Shown here piece by piece: positions 23,151 through 31,042 of a DNA stretch of 64,000 bases (positions within the stretch are counted from its first letter, which is position 1; each line of letters opens with the position of its first letter). Made by a program: the position numbers and the translations under genes. The notes beneath the pieces are model-generated. The model searched no databases and was not told the origin of the DNA. It worked only from the letters and a program-made list of their open reading frames with translations. Origin of the DNA: Bacillota bacterium (lineage in GTDB: Bacteria > Bacillota > UBA994 > UBA5500); the NCBI GenBank assembly GCA_023436245.1, contig JAEZJZ010000064.1:1-64000 (forward strand), written 5' to 3'.

Positions 23151-24350
23151 CTATCCTTGCACTAAGGACATGGTGTCTTTGGCAATTACCAATTCCTCGT
23201 TGGTGGGAATGAGCAGTACCCGCACCTTGGCATCGTCGGTGGAGACGTCCACTTCCTTGCCGCGCACGTTGTTCTTAGTCGGATCGATCTGCACACCCAG
23301 GAACTCTAGCCCACGGCAAATCTGCTCGCGCATGCTCGGTGAGTTCTCGCCGAGACCAGCGGTAAAGACGATAGCGTCAACACCGCCCATGGCAGCCGCG
23401 TAGGCGCCGATGTACTTGCGTACGCGGTACGCGAACATCTCCATGGCCAAGTCAGCGCGCTTGTTGCCTTCGGCAGACGCATCTTCGATGGCGCGGAAGT
23501 CACTACTCACGCCGGAGATGCCGAGCACGCCAGACTTCTTGTTCAGCAAGTTGTTCACGACCTGCTCAGCAGACATGCCTTCCTTGTTGGCCAAGAAGTT
23601 GACCACTGCCGGATCGATGTCGCCGCTGCGGGTGCCCATGATCAGGCCCTCCAGCGGTGTAAAGCCCATACTGGTGTCCACCGAACGACCACCGTCGACA
23701 GCAGTGATGCTAGCGCCGTTACCCAAATGGCAGGTGATCACCTTCAACTGCTCCGCAGGGCGCTTGAGCATGGCTGCGGCCCGCTGAGAGACAAAAAGGT
23801 GAGAAGTGCCGTGGAAGCCGTAACGGCGGATGGCATACTTCTGGTAGAGCTCATAGGGCAGTGCGTAAAGGTAAGCATAATCAGGCATGCTCTGATGGAA
23901 CGCTGTGTCGAAGACGCCGACATGCGTCACGTTAGGCATCAGGCGCTTCGCCACTTCAATACCAACGATATTCGGCGGGTTATGCAGCGGAGCCAAATCG
24001 ATACAATCGCGCAGGGCAGCCATCACGTCGTCGTCAATCACCACGGAACGAGCGAACTTCTCGCCCGCATGCACGACGCGATGTCCAACCGCCTCGATCT
24101 CGGACATGCTCTGGAGTACCCCATAGTCTGTGTTGGTGAGGGCATCAAAGACGAGCTTGACGGCAACCTCATGGTTCTCCATGGCTGCCTCGATGGTGAT
24201 GTTCTCCTCATTTCCGCGGCGGTACTTGAGGAAGGAACCCTCCAAGCCGATCTTTTCCGCAATACCCTTGGCCAGCACCGTCTCCGTGGTCATGTCAAAG
24301 ACCTGATACTTGAGAGACGAGCTACCACAGTTGATCACCAAAACCTTCAC
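23151..24350 (-). CDS. ackA: Acetate kinase
   Basis: A 399-residue enzyme that makes ATP and acetate from acetyl-phosphate. The N-terminus KVLVINCGSSSLKYQ, the CHLGNGASITAV block and the GTRSGDIDP segment are family signatures. The GTG start follows AGAAGGAGGTC. It is first in the ackA, DUF177, rpmF series behind a promoter with a perfect TATAAT. pta is not in the window. Confidence 0.96.
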   Translation of the reverse strand: MKVLVINCGSSSLKYQVFDMTTETVLAKGIAEKIGLEGSFLKYRRGNEENITIEAAMENHEVAVKLVFDALTNTDYGVLQSMSEIEAVGHRVVHAGEKFARSVVIDDDVMAALRDCIDLAPLHNPPNIVGIEVAKRLMPNVTHVGVFDTAFHQSMPDYAYLYALPYELYQKYAIRRYGFHGTSHLFVSQRAAAMLKRPAEQLKVITCHLGNGASITAVDGGRSVDTSMGFTPLEGLIMGTRSGDIDPAVVNFLANKEGMSAEQVVNNLLNKKSGVLGISGVSSDFRAIEDASAEGNKRADLAMEMFAYRVRKYIGAYAAAMGGVDAIVFTAGLGENSPSMREQICRGLEFLGVQIDPTKNNVRGKEVDVSTDDAKVRVLLIPTNEELVIAKDTMSLVQG

Positions 24351-24387
24351 AAGATGACCTCCTTCTAAGCTTGGCAAATACCACTCT

Positions 24388-24417
24388 ATTATATATCCTC
24401 CCGAAGATTATGGACAA
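24388..24417 (-). promoter_or_regulatory. Promoter of ackA
   Basis: Minus strand TTGTCC, 18 nt, TATAAT, about 38 nt upstream of the GTG start. Confidence 0.7.
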
Positions 24418-24605
24418 CGAAATGCGCCGAATCTGTCGGACAAGACGGTGGATTTGTCGACGCTATTGAGGGTGCCTTACCTTTTTCCTTCAGAAAGAGC
24501 TTTTCCTGTAGGGCCGGAAGGTAATCGCGGGGCGACTCCTCCAGATCATGGCATCGAAGAAGCCGACTGAGAGGCGCAGTCGACCGTGCCGCCCGAGTGC
24601 CTCCT

Positions 24606-25175
24606 CTATCGCTGCAGGTGCATTTGGATCCTAGCGTAGTCCGCCTCCAACATGCTCATCAGAATGACGTTGTGGTAGCGATCGCGGATGAACACACCGT
24701 CACGCTTCACGCCTTCCTGCACAAAACCAAGTTTCTCATAGACGTGCCTGGCCCGCGGGTTATAGTCGTACACCTCCAGCTCAATGCGATGTAGATGCAG
24801 ACTACCGAAAGCAAACTCCAGCACCAGCCGGGTGGCCTCCGAACCAATTCCCTGATTGAACCAGTCTGACCGAAATAGACAGATGCGAAATCCTGCCTGT
24901 CGACTGTCGTGATCGATCTCGTTGATCACGACTTCACCCAACAATTGGTGATCGCGACTGAAGATCAGGAAGTCGAAGCGAGACTCGTCATCGACGATCC
25001 GATCAATATACCTGTCCGTAGCTTCCTTGGTGAACGAGGTCGTCGTTCCGGTGAGATATGAGGCCTCATCATCCGCTTGCTCGAAGCCGACTGTATAGTA
25101 GAGTTCTTTGTCCGCTGGCTGGATCAGACGCAAATAGATCTTCTCTCCGCAGAGCCTGATGTTCCTGTCCATCAT
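24606..25175 (-). CDS. GNAT family N-acetyltransferase (RimJ/RimL-like)
   Basis: A 189-residue acetyltransferase. The acetyl-CoA-binding region is visible as FNQGIGSEATRLVLEFAF, preceded by GEVVINEIDHDSRQAGFRI and followed by ELEVYDYNPRARHVYEKLGFVQEG, the RimJ/RimL pattern. The start is one of two adjacent ATGs behind GAGGAGATAA. Substrate unknown. It appears monocistronic. The 255 nt downstream, before ackA, hold the ackA promoter and no clear gene. Confidence 0.9.
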   Translation of the reverse strand: MMDRNIRLCGEKIYLRLIQPADKELYYTVGFEQADDEASYLTGTTTSFTKEATDRYIDRIVDDESRFDFLIFSRDHQLLGEVVINEIDHDSRQAGFRICLFRSDWFNQGIGSEATRLVLEFAFGSLHLHRIELEVYDYNPRARHVYEKLGFVQEGVKRDGVFIRDRYHNVILMSMLEADYARIQMHLQR

Positions 25176-25240
25176 TTATCTCCTCTCTTTCTACGCTTGT
25201 CTCACAACTAGTGCGCTGTCAGTCGCAAGTCTATCATGTA

Positions 25241-25312
25241 GCGTCAAGTCGTCCAATTGCCTTCGGGCATCACCAGGGCCTGCGTTGTATGGTTTGGGAC
25301 TTGACGCCGTAC
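25241..25312. repeat. Palindromic intergenic element, copy A
   Basis: About 72 nt with inverted ends GCGTCAAGTC and GACTTGACGC, the second extended by CGTAC. It shares both ends, GTCCAATTG and GGTTTG with copy B at 48.4 kb. It lies in the 312-nt gap between the acetyltransferase and tmcAL genes, which otherwise holds only a short palindrome near 25407-25425 (AGGGTTTGC/GCAAGCCCT). Confidence 0.7.
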
Positions 25313-25488
25313 TAGCATAGCTTTGACTCCCGGTGATGGCAAGGCAGACCTCCTGTATGAACCGAATTATCTTGAACAGTGGCGGGAGTAGTGCTCGCGT
25401 GATCCAAGGGTTTGCAGCAAGCCCTGGAAATTGACCCTCCGTTTTGACATACTGTGATCAATGCTAGACCAAGAAGGAGGTGCTGTCG

Positions 25489-26706
25489 TTGAATGTGCTG
25501 GGCCTGGTGGTAGAATACAACCCTTTTCATCTGGGCCACCTGCATCATCTGACGGAGGCGAAGAGACTGGCTGCTCCGGAAGCGACCGTGGCCGTGATGT
25601 CCGGCTGCTTCACCCAACGTGGGGAACCAGCGGTCACGGACAAGTGGGCGCGGGCGGAGATGGCGCTGCGGCACGGCGTCGATCTGGTGCTGGAACTGCC
25701 CTTTGCCTGGGCCGTGCGCAGCGCCCCCTACTTCGCCAGCGGCGCCACGCGGTTGCTGGCCGCTATCGGCGCGACCGACATCTGCTTCGGCAGCGAAAGC
25801 GGCAGCCTGGCGCCACTCCAGCAAGCGGCGGAGGTGCTGCTGGCAGAACCGGATGAATTCAAGCAAGTGCTGCAGACTGAGCTGTCCAAGGGCCGCTCGT
25901 TTGCAGCCGCCCAGGATCAGGCGCTGCGTGCCGTCGCCAGTGAGCTGCCGCCAGGAGTATTTGCTTCTCCCAACAATACGCTTGGGATTCACTACTTGCT
26001 GGCAATCCGCCAATATGAGTTGCCACTGAAAGCACATACGATCACGCGCACCAGCGCCTATGACAGTGCTGACGCCGCGGTGAACATGCCGTCCGCCAAG
26101 GCGATCCGCGCGCAACTGGCGAGAGGAGAGTCAGCCACCGGTTTGCCGTCGGACGCAGCAGATCTGCTACAGCAAGCAATAGCGGTCGGGCGCGCGCCCA
26201 TCTCCTGGGACCAATTCGCATTGCCTCTACTATATAGCCTGCGCCAGCTGTCTTCTGAAGAGCTATCCTCCTTCCCGGAAGCTGGCGAAGGCCTGGGGCT
26301 GCGCCTCTGGCAGGCGGCCCGTCAGACGAACAATCTGGCCGAGCTGATTGCACTGGTCAAGACGCGGCGCTTCACCCTCACCCGCCTGCAACGACTGCTC
26401 TGTTATGTGCTGCTCAACTGCCGGAAAAGAGACCTGGAGGAGATAACGGATGAGCTAGCGCCGCCCTATGCCCGGGTGCTGGCCATGAACACAGCCAACT
26501 CTACCATCAGACAGATGCTGAAGGATACGCCGCTGCCGGTCGTCTACGCGGCCGGCACGGCTGGTTTCGCCGAGCAACGGGCGAAGCGCTGCCTGGACCT
26601 GGATATCGCGGCCACCGACTGCTACAGCCTGGCCTTCCTCCAGAGCGGCCTCTCGGGTCTGGACTTCACCACCCCAGTGATCACCGTTACGGCTGGGACG
26701 ATTTGA
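25489..26706 (+). CDS. tmcAL: tRNA-Met cytidine acetate ligase TmcAL (YlbM)
   Basis: A 405-residue nucleotidyltransferase-fold enzyme that uses acetate and ATP to acetylate C34 of elongator tRNA-Met. The N-terminal VVEYNPFHLGHLHHL carries the HxGH motif, and MSGCFTQRGEPAVTDKW follows; SPNNTLGIHYL is another conserved block. The start is a TTG at 6 nt from AAGGAGGTG; a GTG upstream in frame overlaps that site. It stands alone on the plus strand, opposite to its neighbours. Confidence 0.93.
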   Translation: MNVLGLVVEYNPFHLGHLHHLTEAKRLAAPEATVAVMSGCFTQRGEPAVTDKWARAEMALRHGVDLVLELPFAWAVRSAPYFASGATRLLAAIGATDICFGSESGSLAPLQQAAEVLLAEPDEFKQVLQTELSKGRSFAAAQDQALRAVASELPPGVFASPNNTLGIHYLLAIRQYELPLKAHTITRTSAYDSADAAVNMPSAKAIRAQLARGESATGLPSDAADLLQQAIAVGRAPISWDQFALPLLYSLRQLSSEELSSFPEAGEGLGLRLWQAARQTNNLAELIALVKTRRFTLTRLQRLLCYVLLNCRKRDLEEITDELAPPYARVLAMNTANSTIRQMLKDTPLPVVYAAGTAGFAEQRAKRCLDLDIAATDCYSLAFLQSGLSGLDFTTPVITVTAGTI

Positions 26707-26728
26707 GGCTAGTGAGACAGACATAGTT

Positions 26729-26760
26729 CGGTCATCCTGGGCGCAGCGAAGGATCTGTTC
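26729..26760 (+). repeat. Dispersed repeat fragment of the 'TCATCCTGGGCGCAGCGAAGG' type
   Basis: The sequence GGTCATCCTGGGCGCAGCG, continuing AAGGATCTG, resembles a short intergenic repeat I recall from many unrelated bacterial genomes. Only one arm is present. It lies between tmcAL and the DUF1835 gene. Confidence 0.4.
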
Positions 26761-26836
26761 TTGGGCGGTGTCTCTGGCCACTGGCGCCCCCAGAGTCGAC
26801 AATTATCGTGTAGCCAGTAATTTGGAGGCGAGATAG

Positions 26837-27790
26837 ATGATGAACGTGGTCTTCAGCGACAGTGAAAAGGGCTTGTTCAGGTACGCGCAGCGCTGCGGGC
26901 AGTCCGTTGGTGGAGCAAGCGCTATTGGCGTCATCGGACAGGGAGGCGAGAACCTAACGCAGGGGGAACATGACTCGCTGCTGGCCGAGGCACTCAGGCG
27001 GCAGGAGCAAAGACTGTGGGAGGGAAAGCCGCTCGGGGGAAAGCCGGGTGATGTCCTTGGACTGTCCTTCGCACTGGACATTGGCGACATCGCCTCGCCT
27101 GTCACCGCTGCCGCACGCCGTGACCTGCTCGCGCAGATGCTTGGCGCAAACCCTTGGGACGAACTGCCTGACGCGGAATCAAGCATTGATGCCTATTGGC
27201 AGAGCTCTGTCTCCGATCTGGACAAACTGCTGGCCAGGGCACGGACCGGTGAGCCCGTACGCATTTGGTACAGTGATGCACCCTATGCCACCTGCGGCTT
27301 CTATCACATCATCCATCAGTTGCAGGGCTACGAGTGCGACATCAGCACCGTCAAGTTGCCAGGCTACCTGCCGCTAGGCGCTCAGGAAGCAAGATCCGCA
27401 GTCTCTTGGGCAGAAGTCAGCCCAGGAGAACTCGCGGACTACTTGCTGTCTGCGGTCGCAATCCCAAAGTGCGTGCGCGTGGCAATCAGCGCGGAATGGG
27501 AAAGGCTGATGCAGCAAAACGCTCCGCTGCGGGTCGTCAACGGGAGACTGCAGAGCGCAGGAGTCGACTTCTACGACTTCTTCATTCGCAAACACGTTCC
27601 TGACGGCCACTTCAAAGTCGCGCAACTGATCGGCCATGTACTTAGCCAGTGCCAACTGGGCGTTAGCGACTGGCTGATCGCAGAGCGCATCAAGCAAATG
27701 ATTTCGTCAGGCGAATTGGTTGTGGTAGAGAAGGACTCAGCCTTCTATGGCGCGATACTGAGCAGGCGCTCAGAGGATATGGGCGACTAG
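26837..27790 (+). CDS. DUF1835/DUF3658 domain protein
   Basis: A 317-residue protein. The N-terminal half (VVFSDSEKGLFRYAQ, then LDIGDIASPVT) resembles DUF1835 and the C-terminal part (ISAEWERLMQQNAPLRVVNGRL onward) resembles DUF3658, a pairing common in Bacillota. No catalytic motif is known to me, and function is not established. Two adjacent ATGs follow TTTGGAGGCG. The TAG stop overlaps the stop of a converging gene fragment on the other strand. Confidence 0.8.
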   Translation: MMNVVFSDSEKGLFRYAQRCGQSVGGASAIGVIGQGGENLTQGEHDSLLAEALRRQEQRLWEGKPLGGKPGDVLGLSFALDIGDIASPVTAAARRDLLAQMLGANPWDELPDAESSIDAYWQSSVSDLDKLLARARTGEPVRIWYSDAPYATCGFYHIIHQLQGYECDISTVKLPGYLPLGAQEARSAVSWAEVSPGELADYLLSAVAIPKCVRVAISAEWERLMQQNAPLRVVNGRLQSAGVDFYDFFIRKHVPDGHFKVAQLIGHVLSQCQLGVSDWLIAERIKQMISSGELVVVEKDSAFYGAILSRRSEDMGD

Positions 27791-27944
27791 AGTCTCTGGA
27801 AGAATACCCAGATCGGCTTCTCGCTCAGTCCAATCTCGTCTTCTCTGGCTAATCGAGCTGAGGCAACATGCAGATTATACATCTCGACCATCACTTCAGT
27901 TGATAAGTCGCACTTACTGAGCCAAGATTGTACAACAAGTAGAC
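27787..27944 (-). pseudogene. C-terminal gene fragment cut by a palindromic element
   Basis: About 52 codons on the minus strand, ending EIGLSEKPIWVFFQRL and a TAG, with codon use like a real gene. No plausible start exists: upstream the frame runs directly into the large hairpin at 27945-27988. I do not recognise the family. It reads as the tail of a gene whose front has been lost. An intact short gene using a TTG in the hairpin is less likely. Confidence 0.4.
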
Positions 27945-27988
27945 GGAGCAGTGAAACGATGGGGTCTGACCCCTCGTTCCACTGCTCC
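27945..27988. repeat. 44-nt imperfect palindrome with a GGGGTCTGACCCC core
   Basis: GGAGCAGTG pairs with CACTGCTCC, AACGA with TCGTT, and GGGGTC with GACCCC, with one mismatch and one bulged T. The GGGGTC/GACCCC core resembles REP-like elements that I recall near REP-associated transposases in other genomes. No transposase is nearby. Confidence 0.6.
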
Positions 27989-28095
27989 AATTAGTACAAG
28001 CCGGTGTAGCCCAGGGCTTGGTCATAGTCAGCTATTGCCCTCAATATACATTAGGTGATGTGCCGCAAGGCGGCACGGCAAAGGGGGGCACCTGC

Positions 28096-29394
28096 ATGTT
28101 ATGGTCCATAGCCTTGTTGCTCTTATTCATCTGTCTATTCCTGTTCGTGCGCCGAAACCAGAAGATCGGTCGCTATCTCGGCACTTTCTTGCTCGCCGCC
28201 GCTGGTCTGTTCCTGACGGTGAGCATGGTCCGAGCCCCGGGCGAAGCGTTCGACTCGGCCTTACAGGGTCTGAAAGTCTGGTGGGATGTCGTCTTCCCGG
28301 CACTGTTGCCCTTCTTCATCGGATCGGAGATCCTGATGGGCCTCGGCGTGGTCAACTTCATGGGCGTGCTGCTGGAGCCGCTGATGCGCCCTCTGTTCAA
28401 TGTGCCCGGAGTAGGCTCGTTCGTGATGGCCATGGGTCTGGCCTCAGGCTACCCCATCGGCGCCATCCTCACCCGCAAATTGCGCAAGAACAACCTCTGC
28501 AATCAGGTGGAGGCCGAGCGCCTAATCTCCTTCAGCAACACTGCCGACCCGCTGTTCATGATCGGTGCAGTGGCCATCGGCATGTTCGGAAACGCCAAGC
28601 TAGGGGTAATCATCGCCATCGCCCACTACATCGCCGCCCTGCTGGTCGGCCTCTGTATGCGCTTCTACCGTCGCCATGAGCCACAGAGCGAGCAACTGGC
28701 CAATGAGCGCGGCAACATCCTGGTGCGCGCCTGCAAAGAGCTCTACCGGGCAAAACAGCGCGACGGCCGTCCGCTGGGGCAGTTGCTCGGCGACGCCGTC
28801 AAGAACTCAATCAACTCGCTGCTCATGGTCGGCGGGTTCATCATTCTGTTTTCGGTAATCATGCGCATCGCCACCGTCACCGGTCTAGTGGCTCTCATCT
28901 CTCAGGGCGTAGTTGGCCTGCTCAGCCTGCTCGGATTGGCTCCCAGCCTCGGCAATGCCACCATCAGCGGCCTGTTCGAGATCACCATCGGCTGCAATGT
29001 GGCCAGTTCCACGGTCGCCCCGATCATGCAACGTATCGTCATGGCCGGAGCGATCATCGCCTGGAGCGGACTGTCAGTGCATGCGCAGGTAGCGGCGGTG
29101 GTCAATGACACCGACATTCGCATGCTGCCCTATATCATCGCACGCGCACTGCATGCCGTCTTCGCCGGCATCTGCACCTGGCTGCTCTGGCCATTCCTCG
29201 GTGAATCGGCCGCGAACACACTGGCACTCCCTGCCTTCCTGCAGACAACACCAGCAGCGTCGCTCGGCTTCTTCTGGCACCGCTTCGCCTTCATGGGCAA
29301 TCGGGTGGGTTTAGTTCTAGTTGGCCTGCTTATCCTCTCGACCGCCTATCATAGCCTCCGCCGCCTCAACCTGATCGCCTGGCGCCACCGCTGA
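28096..29394 (+). CDS. ylbJ: Sporulation integral membrane protein YlbJ
   Basis: A 432-residue polytopic membrane protein with at least eight hydrophobic segments. It contains the nucleoside-recognition (Gate) pattern, with VVFPALLPFFIGSEIL, GLASGYPIGAILTRKL and a second half with SINSLLMVGGFIILFSVIM. YlbJ is required for spore cortex formation in B. subtilis. The ATG follows AAGGGGGG; upstream in-frame codons lack a binding site. Its last 78 nt overlap the coaD end on the opposite strand. Confidence 0.92.
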   Translation: MLWSIALLLLFICLFLFVRRNQKIGRYLGTFLLAAAGLFLTVSMVRAPGEAFDSALQGLKVWWDVVFPALLPFFIGSEILMGLGVVNFMGVLLEPLMRPLFNVPGVGSFVMAMGLASGYPIGAILTRKLRKNNLCNQVEAERLISFSNTADPLFMIGAVAIGMFGNAKLGVIIAIAHYIAALLVGLCMRFYRRHEPQSEQLANERGNILVRACKELYRAKQRDGRPLGQLLGDAVKNSINSLLMVGGFIILFSVIMRIATVTGLVALISQGVVGLLSLLGLAPSLGNATISGLFEITIGCNVASSTVAPIMQRIVMAGAIIAWSGLSVHAQVAAVVNDTDIRMLPYIIARALHAVFAGICTWLLWPFLGESAANTLALPAFLQTTPAASLGFFWHRFAFMGNRVGLVLVGLLILSTAYHSLRRLNLIAWRHR

Positions 29395-29865
29395 GATGCG
29401 CTCGCGCATCCGTTCCTCGACGAAGGGAGGCACCAAGTCCCGAATACAGCCGCCTAGCCGCAGCACTTCCTTCACCATACTGGAACTTAGATAGGAATAG
29501 CGGCTGCTGGTCATCATGAACAGCGTCTCGATGCGCGGATTCTGCTTGCGGTTCATCAGCGCCATCTGGAACTCATATTCAAAGTCGGAGATGGCGCGCA
29601 GCCCTTTGATGATCACTGTCGCCTGCTGTTCCTGTACATAACTGACCAGCAGACCACTGAACCGGCCAACCTTCACATTCGGCAGATGCTTGACGCAGTC
29701 ATGGATCATCTGTTCCCGCTCTTCCAAAGAGAAGAGCGGGTCTTTGTTTGGGTTACGCACCACAGCCACGATCACTTCATCAAAAACTGCTGCTGCACGG
29801 TTGATCACGTCAATGTGCCCGTTGGTCACCGGATCAAAGCTGCCAGGATAGACTGCTCTGGACAT
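29317..29865 (-). CDS. coaD: Phosphopantetheine adenylyltransferase
   Basis: A 182-residue enzyme of coenzyme A synthesis. The nucleotide-binding TNGH is in YPGSFDPVTNGHIDVI and the ISSTxxR-like segment appears as YSYLSSSMVKEVLRLGG. Most relatives have about 160 residues; the extra 20 at the C-terminus are exactly the part that overlaps ylbJ on the other strand. The start follows GAGGGGGT at a rather long 12 nt. It follows rsmD in the conserved rsmD-coaD pair. Confidence 0.95.
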   Translation of the reverse strand: MSRAVYPGSFDPVTNGHIDVINRAAAVFDEVIVAVVRNPNKDPLFSLEEREQMIHDCVKHLPNVKVGRFSGLLVSYVQEQQATVIIKGLRAISDFEYEFQMALMNRKQNPRIETLFMMTSSRYSYLSSSMVKEVLRLGGCIRDLVPPFVEERMRERISAVAPGDQVEAAEAMIGGREDKQAN

Positions 29866-29883
29866 TTGTGTGAAACCCCCTCA

Positions 29884-30423
29884 CTATAACCGCTTAAGAA
29901 TAGTAATCGCTGTGTCACCATATGTCTTCTGCTGCAAGATGTGCCAAAGTTCGTCTGGCGGCAGCGCATAATCCCGCAGATGCTCCAGACAGACCACCCC
30001 GCGCTCCGTGAGCAGACCTTCCTCCGCGATTCGCGCCAGCGCAGACAGATAGAGTCCAGACTGATACGGAGGATCGATGAAGATCACATCAAAGGGCTCA
30101 CCTCGCAGCCGCTCCAAGGCGACCGCATAGTCTGCCTGCAGGCAGACGGCGGTCGTAAAGCCGACGGTGCGTAAGTTAGCCTGCAACTCGGCGAAAACCC
30201 GCCTGTCCTTCTCCACAAACACCACGCTCGCTGCGCCGCGACTCCAGGCTTCGATGCCCATGGCACCGCTGCCCGCGAACAAGTCCAGAAAATGCCCTTC
30301 CGGAATGAGCGGCGCCAATATATTGAACACGGCTCCCTTGACTTTGTCGCCAGTTGGCCGCACCGGTAGGCCGTCTTTCATCTGCAACTTGCGTCCTTTG
30401 GCTCTGCCCGCAATTACTCGCAT
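29884..30423 (-). CDS. rsmD: 16S rRNA (guanine-N2)-methyltransferase RsmD
   Basis: A 179-residue methyltransferase that modifies G966 of 16S rRNA. The start MRVIAGRAKGRKL is the family signature. The SAM-binding segment is FLDLFAGSGAMGIEAWSRGA and the catalytic motif is DPPY in VIFIDPPYQSG. It precedes coaD with an 18-nt gap. A candidate small RNA is divergent from it. Confidence 0.95.
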   Translation of the reverse strand: MRVIAGRAKGRKLQMKDGLPVRPTGDKVKGAVFNILAPLIPEGHFLDLFAGSGAMGIEAWSRGAASVVFVEKDRRVFAELQANLRTVGFTTAVCLQADYAVALERLRGEPFDVIFIDPPYQSGLYLSALARIAEEGLLTERGVVCLEHLRDYALPPDELWHILQQKTYGDTAITILKRL

Positions 30424-30485
30424 TCACTTCACCCACCCCATTGTATTATGCCATGCCGGGACAACCCAAGGAAGTTTTGACAAAA

Positions 30486-30516
30486 TGCAAGAATTTGCGC
30501 CAAAGCGTGTATATTA
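30486..30516 (+). promoter_or_regulatory. SigF/SigG-like promoter of the candidate small RNA
   Basis: TGCAAG (30486-30491), 18 nt, TATATTA (30510-30516), resembling the SigG form TGMATA and CATACTA. The SASP gene nearby has a similar arrangement. Confidence 0.45.
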
Positions 30517-30522
30517 CGTCTG

Positions 30523-30624
30523 CACCCGGTTCAGAATAGGAGTGGAAGCAACAACATTTCCCCATAAGCTCTTCCTCCGGTTTCTCCTCTCCCAGACTGG
30601 TGGCGACAGCCACCAGCCTTTTTT
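30523..30624 (+). ncRNA. Candidate sporulation small RNA, csfG-like
   Basis: About 100 nt with no open frame, ending in a strong intrinsic terminator. It is adjacent to rsmD (ylbH); in B. subtilis the sporulation RNA CsfG is encoded beside ylbH, and it is conserved in spore formers. The RNA can form hairpins with pyrimidine-rich loops, for example CCGGT (30577-30581) with ACTGG (30596-30600) enclosing TTCTCCTCTCCCAG. Location and promoter type support the call; sequence identity to csfG was not checked. Confidence 0.45.
30597..30622 (+). terminator. Terminator of the candidate small RNA
   Basis: CTGGTGGC, GACA, GCCACCAG, then CCTTTTTT. No plus-strand protein gene precedes it, which points to a non-coding transcript. 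Confidence 0.85.
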
Positions 30625-30638
30625 ATGCCCATAGAAAA

Positions 30639-30660
30639 GAGCGGATCCAAAGATCCGCTC
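30639..30660 (-). terminator. Terminator of the SASP gene
   Basis: GAGCGGATC, a 4-nt loop, GATCCGCTC, followed on the minus strand by TTTTCTATG. Confidence 0.85.
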
Positions 30661-30679
30661 CTTCGTCCTCTGTTAACAG

Positions 30680-30910
30680 TTACCGGGTGGTGCCACCGCG
30701 GCTGGCCAATGACTGCTCGGCCATGGCGATCATTTTGCGGACCATGTGTCCACCGATAGCACCGGTGTCACGAGTGGTCATTGTTCCCCAATAACCATCG
30801 GCAGGGGTATTGATGCCCAACTCGCTGGCCACTTCGTACTTGAACTGGTCAAGAGCCTTTTTCGCGTTCGGGACGACAGGCGTGTTGCTGGAAGAACTTC
30901 CTAGTGCCAT
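30680..30910 (-). CDS. Alpha/beta-type small acid-soluble spore protein
   Basis: A 76-residue protein that coats DNA in the spore and protects it from UV. The GPR protease site region is FKYEVASELGI, and the second conserved block is GAIGGHMVRKMIAMAEQSLA. The start MALGSSSSNTP follows AAGGAGGAG. A SigG-like promoter lies upstream and a terminator follows, so it is transcribed alone, late in the forespore. Confidence 0.95.
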   Translation of the reverse strand: MALGSSSSNTPVVPNAKKALDQFKYEVASELGINTPADGYWGTMTTRDTGAIGGHMVRKMIAMAEQSLASRGGTTR

Positions 30911-30964
30911 GTTTGTCTCCTCCTTGCTTTGGATTGCTGCAAATAGATGATCTACTTGCATGCA

Positions 30965-30994
30965 TATTATCTGTCGCTGCGAGGAGTATATACT
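30965..30994 (-). promoter_or_regulatory. SigG-like promoter of the SASP gene
   Basis: Minus strand AGTATA, 17 nt, GATAATA, close to the SigG consensus TGMATA and CATACTA. Confidence 0.55.
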
Positions 30995-31042
30995 AGCACT
31001 TAATTCCTAACCTGCCATCTGCCACAATAATTGGATCGCAAC

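Noticed and set aside
25312..26115. Long minus-strand frame opposite tmcAL
   Set aside because: It is a shadow of the tmcAL gene, whose protein is clearly conserved.
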